A stretch of DNA of 64,000 nt from Acholoe squamosa (taxonomy: Eukaryota; Annelida; Polychaeta; Phyllodocida; Polynoidae). The position numbers were made by a program, and so were the translations under genes. The stretch covers positions 82,833,959 through 82,897,958 of the forward strand of contig OX439035.1 in assembly GCA_949317995.1 (NCBI GenBank), given 5' to 3'. This document shows, piece by piece, positions 58,901-64,000 of the stretch; position 1 is the first letter of the stretch; each line of letters opens with the position of its first letter. The notes under the pieces are model-generated. The model was not told the origin of the DNA and did not search any database. It saw nothing but the letters and a program-made list of their open reading frames with translations.

Positions 58901-61072
58901 TTGCTGGTGATGTACTCTGTAGTAATAAAGTTATGATTTTCATTTATTCCTACTTGCACAATATATCAGCACCTCTGAATTCCTGATGATTATCCTGTTC
59001 TTTTTCAGCAGCTCATCCAGCAGTTCTAAACATCACAAGTCATCTCAATCACAAAAACGGATGTGGTTACGGCCGTCATTACGAGTCAGGATAGTGGATC
59101 CAGAATATAAAAAGGGAAAATATTTCAAGACAAAGGTGAATTTTGACCACAACTTGTTGGTAAACTACCAGTGATTTTAAGGGAATGGCTTTATTGGGAA
59201 ATGCGTTAAATCTGTTCGAAGAATGTCGCAGGTGTCATTTCAATGTCCCTGTCTGATACACTCCCACTTATAAGGCGCACCCCGAGCCCAGGGCAATGCT
59301 ATTACCAGTAGCCTGTAGCTACAATTGGACTTAATTTCTAGCATTTTATTACTACTGCAATACCTGGCATATAAGGCGCACCCTACGTCAAAAAGGCTCT
59401 CTGTGAGTCCATGGAAAGCGCATTTACATATATTTTACATACCGGTATACATTCGACCATAAACCTTAAAGCCTACCATGTGTTAACCTTGAGTTTTTCT
59501 CCTGCTGTAGGTGATTATAGAGGACGTGGTGGACCAGGGGGTGTGTATCTGCCGTACCGAGGAGGGTAAGGTACTGGAGAACCTGCGCCAGTCCATGTTG
59601 GAAACAGTCATTCCACGCTCAGAACCCAGTTATGTCATGATAGTGGCGGGTAAACACAGAGGAAAGGTGAGCAGATTATTAACAGAAGACATGGTTGTAC
59701 ATAGATGGTTAATACATGATTGATGATCCTTATACACTTTCTGTTCCCTGGTTATCTTGATACTAAATATTGTATCATGGATAAGCCTTGACATGTGTGG
59801 TGATTGCTCTGCTTGTTTTCATTCAGAACCTTCTCTCGGGATGCGTTCTAAAGAAATGGAACTATTCAATCGTTATTTAGCTGTATGTGTATTTCAAACA
59901 TTACTAATGTATAGTATCTAGATCAAAGTTCTCATATAGTATGTTGATTGGTGACAACGGTGAGTAGAAATATTTATTCATTTATACACCCAACTACCAT
60001 CTTCATGGATTCCAATTAGTTTTCCTACATGCTGTTTATGAGTAAAGCTATTGCTTTCCATTCAAAGACGAGATAGTGCGGTAGTGGACTTTGTACATGT
60101 AAGATTATGCATATGCGACAGTCATAAGCTACTGGTAGCCTTCTCAATGCCACTACCATAATCTCCTGCGTAAAAGGCGCATCCCACGTATAAGACACAC
60201 CTAGAATTAGAATATGGCAAAAAAAACTTTGAATGGATGTGTAGCTAGGACCCCATGGACCCTCCTATGTTATATTATGGCTTATGTGTAGTGTAATATA
60301 TCAAAAGAAAGCTCTTTGTGCCTCCTTGCAGATTCAGGGAGAAATAAAACCCCATGTTTCAGACACGCTTTAGGCCAAAACAAAATTGTTTGTTTCAGGT
60401 CACCCGACCCTACCTTGTAAAACAGGGCCGACCCTAAAGTGTTTTCTTCATTTTTGAAGAAATTATAAATTTGTTGGGCTATTTTGAGTTAATCAAGTGT
60501 TCTGCGAGTTGTTGTGAGTCACCACGAGTTGTCGCATGTCTTTGTTGTAGTTAAAAAAAAAAATCAGCATGTTACATGAAACACAACTTTTTTTTTTTTT
60601 GGGGGGGGGGAGCTTACACAGGAGATTGGGGTAATAGCTTATGCTTTTATACCGGAGTATTCAACATATGAGAATGCCCCCCCCCCCAACCTGAGAATGC
60701 CCATCCGGGTCTTTATCTTGAACAGTTAACCGAAATATAGCATAATATCCTCGCATATTAGATGCACCCCCAAATTTTGCTGTCCCTAAAAGGCGCAGTA
60801 TGGGTCCATTATAAACGGCACATTTATATGCTGGGTATTACGGTCATTCATCCAGATTCGTTTTTGAATCAAACATATTCAACACTATGGTGAATTAATG
60901 ACTCAATAAGCATAATTTTTTATTGTTGCAGTTAGGTGAATTGCTGAGAAAGGACAAAGGAACAAGTGAAGCCGTCATACAACTATTAGAAGACAGAGAC
61001 ATGGCCCTCAGTTTAGGTTTTGATGATATATGTGATTACACAGGAGATATAGATGAGGAGTTCAACTATTGA
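49933..61072 (+). CDS. GPKOW: GPKOW: G-patch and KOW motif spliceosomal protein, 10 coding exons
   Basis: Exons: 49933-50093, 52374-52540, 52656-52792, 55709-55812, 57286-57472, 57792-57924, 58541-58709, 59009-59135, 59511-59666, 60932-61072. All junctions are GT-AG and in phase, giving 493 residues (human about 476). Residues 9-14 carry the N-terminal SFGF motif. The G-patch is about 166-208 ([18 protein letters not shown], then KGMGLG). KOW1 is about 236-265 ([17 protein letters not shown]). A Lys/Arg/Glu/Asp-rich linker spans 297-365. KOW2 is about 434-460 ([17 protein letters not shown]). The family (yeast Spp2) binds the helicase DHX16/Prp2 through the G-patch in the nucleus during spliceosome activation. 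The start was chosen because it has A at -3 and G at +4 and matches the short family N terminus; an in-frame ATG at 49846 would add 29 unrelated residues. Several introns carry MITEs. Confidence 0.93.
50176..50461. mobile_element. GGCGCTGT MITE in GPKOW intron 1
   Basis: Left GGCGCTGTGATATCCCGAAAG then GCATCCCAGAAGTT. Right, inverse GGCGCTGTCGTATCCCAGAAG then GCATCCCGGAAGTT. The interior phrase GCGTAGGGACAGTATC also occurs at 44360. Confidence 0.7.
50631..50882 (-). pseudogene. tRNA-Cys(GCA)-like sequence split by a MITE
   Basis: With the MITE at 50703-50868 left out, the minus strand reads as a tRNA. The acceptor GGCTCTG pairs with CTGAGCT at 6 of 7 positions. The A box is AGTTGGTAGAGCA, the anticodon loop CTGCAGT (GCA, Cys), and the B box GGTTCGAAACC. 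The variable region is about 16 bases, too long for a normal tRNA-Cys, and the anticodon stem has one mismatch. It is therefore a tRNA pseudogene or the head of a tRNA-derived SINE. The MITE interrupts it in the D arm. Confidence 0.6.
50703..50868. mobile_element. Harbinger-like MITE inside the tRNA-like sequence
   Basis: TIR AGGTGACCGCAGACGGG on the left and, inverse, AGGCGACCGCAGACAGGG on the right. TAA duplication at 50700-50702 and 50869-50871. A 3-bp TAA duplication fits PIF/Harbinger. The interior GATCGGCC and TCCGATCC phrases are also palindromic. 166 bp. Confidence 0.85.
50883..52006. other. GPKOW intron 1, remaining sequence
   Basis: No exon consistent with the GPKOW frame. Phrases TAAGCCCCGGTCTTG and AGCGCCTGTCTTGTATAAGCG near 51345-51435 suggest another diverged TIR repeat. 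Short ORFs carry no domain. Confidence 0.5.
52007..52304. mobile_element. TAGGCCTAAAA-family MITE, copy 2, in GPKOW intron 1
   Basis: AAGGCCTAAAAAAAATTG on the left and CAACACTTTTTTGTTTTAGG then CCTA on the right, inverted, with ACCTGAACACAAC next to the right end. It ends only 70 bases before the exon 2 acceptor. Confidence 0.8.
52844..52978. mobile_element. CCGTAATCTC-family TIR element, copy E, in GPKOW intron 3
   Basis: TACCGTAATCTCCCGCG and GCGGGAGATTACGGTA, only 135 bp apart. The shortest copy, starting 52 bases after the exon 3 donor. Confidence 0.88.
53055..53310. mobile_element. TAGGCCTAAAA-family MITE, copy 4 (right end lost)
   Basis: The left end TTAGGCCAGAAAAAAAGTTG then TGTGTTTCAGGTAACC resembles copies at 20372 and 60371. 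The interior GTGAGTCACC and CGACCTACCCTACC also match. No right TIR is visible. Confidence 0.6.
53311..55708. other. GPKOW intron 3, remaining sequence
   Basis: No coding exon in phase was seen. It contains T and A tracts near 53368-53392 and repeated GTCTACGGATTT phrases (53331, 53400, 55240-55310) that also occur near 14200-14400, probably a further repeat family. Confidence 0.5.
55813..57285. other. GPKOW intron 4
   Basis: Plain intron between G-patch exons 4 and 5; no element with clear ends recognised. A TTCTTCTTCTTCTCACC tract leads into the acceptor at 57285. Confidence 0.6.
60154..60844. mobile_element. CCGTAATCTC-family TIR element, copy F, in GPKOW intron 9
   Basis: The left TACCATAATCTCCTGCG and right TGCTGGGTATTACGGT are decayed inverted ends. 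The interior has GAATGGATGTGTAGCTAGG and ATATCAAAAGAAAGC, shared with copies B and G. The MITE at 60371 has inserted into it. Confidence 0.6.
60371..60600. mobile_element. TAGGCCTAAAA-family MITE, copy 5 (nested)
   Basis: TAGGCCAAAACAAAATTG then TTTGTTTCAGGTCACC on the left and ATGTTACATGAAACACAAC then a T tract on the right. Confidence 0.7.
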
Positions 61073-61156
61073 TCCGTTATACAGATAATAGTGCAATATT
61101 TGACGTCACATTTTTATAAAATAGGCAGCATTGTATATATATTTATATTGTAATGA

Positions 61157-61162
61157 AATAAA
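61157..61162 (+). terminator. GPKOW polyadenylation signal AATAAA
   Basis: A canonical AATAAA 85 bases after the GPKOW stop codon, followed by a GTGTTC then GTGTTACGTGGTACG GT-rich stretch, fits a short 3' UTR. Confidence 0.8.
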
Positions 61163-61698
61163 AGTGTTCAAAAGAGTGCCAAATTCTGTGTTACGTGGTA
61201 CGTTTTACTTCATGTTACAGCATTCAATGTTAAGTGCAAATCGCTTATGTTATACAAATATTCTCACAATGTAAACCTACAATCTATGCTAGGGTAAATA
61301 TTGATGCATGGGTGCTTAGGTATTTCTATGAAATGCTAGGGCAAGTGATGTGTGTAGCTAGACGAAAATATGTCCTTATATACATGTAGCTTTTCTGCTA
61401 TTATTATTAACAAATTCAGAATACGACAATATCACATTTAATATTACTGTGTTATGAATAGAAACCTACACAGTTGCTTGTAAATTCTTGTGTATTAGCA
61501 TGTATTATCTCATCAATTAGAACACCAATTATGTATTACTAGATTATTAGAAGCCAGCTATAATCTTGAATTGTATTCTCAATATTAACATTTTTTTCAT
61601 TTTTTTTTTTGGGGGGGGGGGTGGTGGTAACCTTTCTATACATAGTACCTCAAAACGCACTCATGGGAGACATTCCCATATGGTAGTGTATTCCGAGG
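61163..61698. other. Intergenic 3' of GPKOW
   Basis: No gene seen; a T12 then G11 tract lies near 61597-61621. Confidence 0.6.
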
Positions 61699-62972
61699 TA
61701 CTGTAATCTCTCGCGTATAAGGCGTGTCTTATACGTGAGGTTTTAGTTCTCCCCGCATCTGCAAAGGGGACACCAAGACCTTTCTTTTGATATAATTCAC
61801 TCCCCCAAAGTTATAATAGAATATAGGGGGTATGGGGGGTCTTACCTACACATAGCTTTTTGAATTTTTAAAATCCATTCAGTAGAACTCAAGTTAGGCA
61901 CTTACCTACCCCCAGTGCATGCTTCTGCTGCAGTGGAGGTGTGAAACTGTGATAAAGCTGAAACTGGGGAGTGCTAAACTCTCCTTTCTTTGCAAGCTCA
62001 TTGTGTAGCTATTTATTGGAGGATCTTAACAAATATGGGCTCATTTTAAAGGGATTGATTGGGGGTTTAATAAGAATCTATTTGAGAAATAATTGATTCA
62101 GATAAACATCCCATTCTCCCCAAGTGAAGTTACCCCATAACTTTGAAAGCACTTTTTGGTATAAAGGCCAAATCTCACATAAAAGAGAATAGTTCCCACA
62201 CTTTCTACAGCAAAAAAAAAATGGTTTAGAAACTGTCTAGGGTTTTTCATTTCATAGGGGAACAGGATGTTTGCCAGACCCCACAAAAATTTTAGCGTGC
62301 CATTCGCTATCACCCTTCCACCAGCTTCTCCATGTTAGGTCCTTGTCTGTTTGCTAGAATCCAATCCTATGTATATCATTTATATAGCAATGGATAGAGC
62401 TGATAAAAATAAGTGGATTTTCTTTTTAAATGAAGTCTTTACATCAATTTAAAGGGAAATTCTGACTGATTAAAGATCTCATATCAACTCCATAATTTTG
62501 CGCCAATTCTGTGAGATCGCTAAATCGCAGATGATATTAGGTCAAGATAAAATCCCTTTAAATTGTTAAATTTTGATATGATACATTGATGTTCAACCTT
62601 GTATGGGGAACTCTTCCATACATGAAGAGAAAATAGTACAAAATAATGATTTAAGAGATGTAGCTACTCCTGTATCAGATATGCTTGATCACAAATCTGG
62701 GCCCTATTTAAACTCCTAACAGTGGCAGAATTTTGGGTTGGATTTGGGGTCTTTGATCATTCATAACTTCCCTTATACTTGGCATAAAGACTTCATTTAA
62801 AGAGCAAATCCATTTCTTTTGATGAGATCTATCCATTGCTTAAAAGATAAAATTTATAGGACAAAGTCTTGAAAACTAGGTAAGTGCCTACTCAAGTTAT
62901 GATTTTTTTTTTATTTTTCTGACACTATTCTTGAACTCTAGGAATGCGCCTTATACGCGAGAGATTACTGAT
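61699..62972. mobile_element. CCGTAATCTC-family TIR element, copy G (interrupted)
   Basis: TACTGTAATCTCTCGCG on the left and GCGAGAGATTACTG on the right. The interior is the inverse of copy B. It is interrupted by the 994-bp element at 61896-62889. Confidence 0.8.
61896..62889. mobile_element. Mutator-like non-autonomous element, perfect 9-bp duplication
   Basis: TIR AGGCACTTACCTA on the left and TAGGTAAGTGCCT on the right. A perfect 9-bp duplication, ACTCAAGTT, lies at 61887-61895 and 62890-62898. Inner arms (AAATGAAGTCTTTA against TAAAGACTTCATTT, and GCAATGGATAGA against TCTATCCATTGC) extend the inverted repeat. No transposase was seen. Removing it and one duplication restores a continuous copy-B-like interior, which confirms the boundaries. 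Confidence 0.9.
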
Positions 62973-63359
62973 AACACCTATCAGATGGGTACCAGTTGGC
63001 CGCCGAGAGGACCACAGTGAATAGTTGGTGTCATTTCATTGGCTGATACTCAAACCAGCTAAGTCTATATATAACCCGTTGTCTATAAATACCCCTTTTT
63101 TAGAGTTGCAAAGTTCAAAACGTGAATTAAAAAAAACCACCCTTTTCATCTCATAGTCACCTCTTTGTCGTCATAATGCATGTAACTAAATTTGTGGTGC
63201 ATCTATGCAGCATGCCTACCGTGACTGCGTACATGGTTAGTACAGCCCTGAAGGGTTTAAATGAAGATACCATGCAATAATGACTTGTCAACGTTGCATG
63301 GTAACAAAGTAACATCGACCTGGGGAGACTATCAAGAGAAGAAAAGATATTTCATCTTA
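62973..63359. other. 3' flank of the pathogen-related-like gene
   Basis: Lies downstream of the minus-strand stop; no obvious polyadenylation signal was identified. Confidence 0.45.
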
Positions 63360-64000
63360 TCAAGAACTGTGTATTACAGGACATTTGGCGGAGGTATGCC
63401 CAACAAATTGGCGGAGGAAAGAGTTGGCGTCATAATAGATCTCCAGCTTCCTGATTTTCAGGTCCTCGTTTACATGGGCTATGCAGATACCAAATGTCTC
63501 CACGATTTCATTGGTGGGGGGCGCCTGGCCGTAGTTGCCGCCCCAGCGTCCCCAGTGCCGCCACTTGAAGGTCACCTTCGGAGGACCTATGATAACGAAT
63601 ATGTCCAGAAAAGAGTATTTAACTCTTTGCAAATCATAAACATGAATGTAGCGTCAACGCAGTAAAATGTAATTGCAAAATAGATCAGACCTATAAGGGC
63701 CGAGCATATCGCGTCTGTATATTGAATTATTAGCATTAGCAAATTCAACCTACTTTTTATGTCAATTAGTCGTACCCCTTCCCTTCTCCCACCATACCAA
63801 GGGGCTTGATACTCACCAGACAGTACCTCAAGCACTTCCCAAGGAAAGGAGCCCTGGGAGGCTTCCCTAAAAAGGTGTAGTGAAGACTCGAAAGTGTGAT
63901 TGCTGTTATCATAGTAGGGTGAATCCACGATGAGCATGTATGTACCCCGCTCTAATGCCTCCTGGATATTGAAGAAGTGGACACCGTTAACGCCAAACTG
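63360..64000 (-). CDS. Pathogen-related protein-like (SnoaL-like), last two coding exons, cut by window edge
   Basis: Two minus-strand exons, 63817-64000 (5' cut by the window end) and 63360-63586, are joined by a GT-AG intron of 230 bases in phase 1. The first gives VNGVHFFNIQEALERG, then DSPYYDN, TFESSLHLFREASQG and FPWEVLEVLSG. The second gives PPKVTFKWRHWGRWGGNYG, then EIVETFGICIAHVNEDLKI and LEIYYDANSFL, and a stop. This order (FESS-LF, FxWEVxxVxSGPP, F(K/R)WRHWG, E..FG, L.I...E.YYD) is that of the plant pathogen-related protein and its animal homologues, which have an NTF2/SnoaL-like fold. The biochemical role in animals is not established. The opposite-strand ORF 63261-63665 is a shadow. 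Confidence 0.85.

Larger units (their letters stand above)
59667..60931. other. GPKOW intron 9 with nested MITEs
   Basis: It holds the CCGTAATCTC-family copy F and the TAGGCC MITE copy 5 described separately; the rest is AT-rich with no exon. In the preceding intron 8 (59260-59450) there are also CCACTTATAAGGCGCACC and CATATAAGGCGCACC phrases of the same CCGTAATCTC family. Confidence 0.6.

Noticed and set aside
63261-63665. 134-codon plus ORF at the right end
   Set aside because: It lies opposite the last exon of the pathogen-related-like gene, whose minus frame has clear family motifs and splice sites.

Overview
The window is eukaryotic nuclear DNA from an animal, most likely a marine invertebrate. 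The signs are spliced genes with GT-AG introns, a vertebrate-like AATAAA polyadenylation signal, low gene density, and many short interspersed and terminal-inverted-repeat (TIR) elements. Two repeat types often met in marine invertebrate genomes recur: elements ending in GTTTAACGTCC plus a tetranucleotide tail, and CCGTAATCTCCCGCG TIR elements. The species cannot be fixed from the sequence alone.

Only two host protein genes are supported. A complete ten-exon gene at 49933-61072 (+) encodes a 493-residue GPKOW orthologue, a spliceosomal G-patch and KOW-domain protein. At the right edge, on the minus strand, lie the last two coding exons (63360-64000) of a gene for a protein of the pathogen-related / SnoaL-like family. 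The two genes converge, with their 3' ends about 2.3 kb apart.

The rest is mobile and repetitive DNA. From 1 to 22 kb there are small TIR elements (MITEs), simple repeats and diverged minisatellites. From 22.8 to 31.2 kb there is a run of 0.3-4 kb TIR elements, most carrying an array of their own 10-20 bp motif. A decayed Ty3/gypsy retrotransposon, without RT and with a SINE in its LTR, lies at 32.3-34.9 kb. From 38.1 to 44.2 kb a large TIR element contains a decayed DIRS-type tyrosine-recombinase retrotransposon and a SINE. A 9-bp-TSD element (44.5 kb) follows, then a 1,491-bp element at 45,138-46,628. Its ends begin with the RSS-like heptamer CACAGTG and it is flanked by a 5-bp duplication. 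From 46.8 to 49.5 kb there are palindromes, a hairpin-rich 115-bp satellite and a cluster of TGCCCCGGGGCA palindromes just upstream of GPKOW. Several MITEs and a tRNA-Cys-like sequence split by a MITE lie inside GPKOW introns.

The most unusual material is the mobile-element structure: the RSS-heptamer element with 5+5 symmetric internal motifs, the series of unrelated elements each with a private motif array, and SINEs that share a head but carry different 3' ends and tetranucleotide tails.
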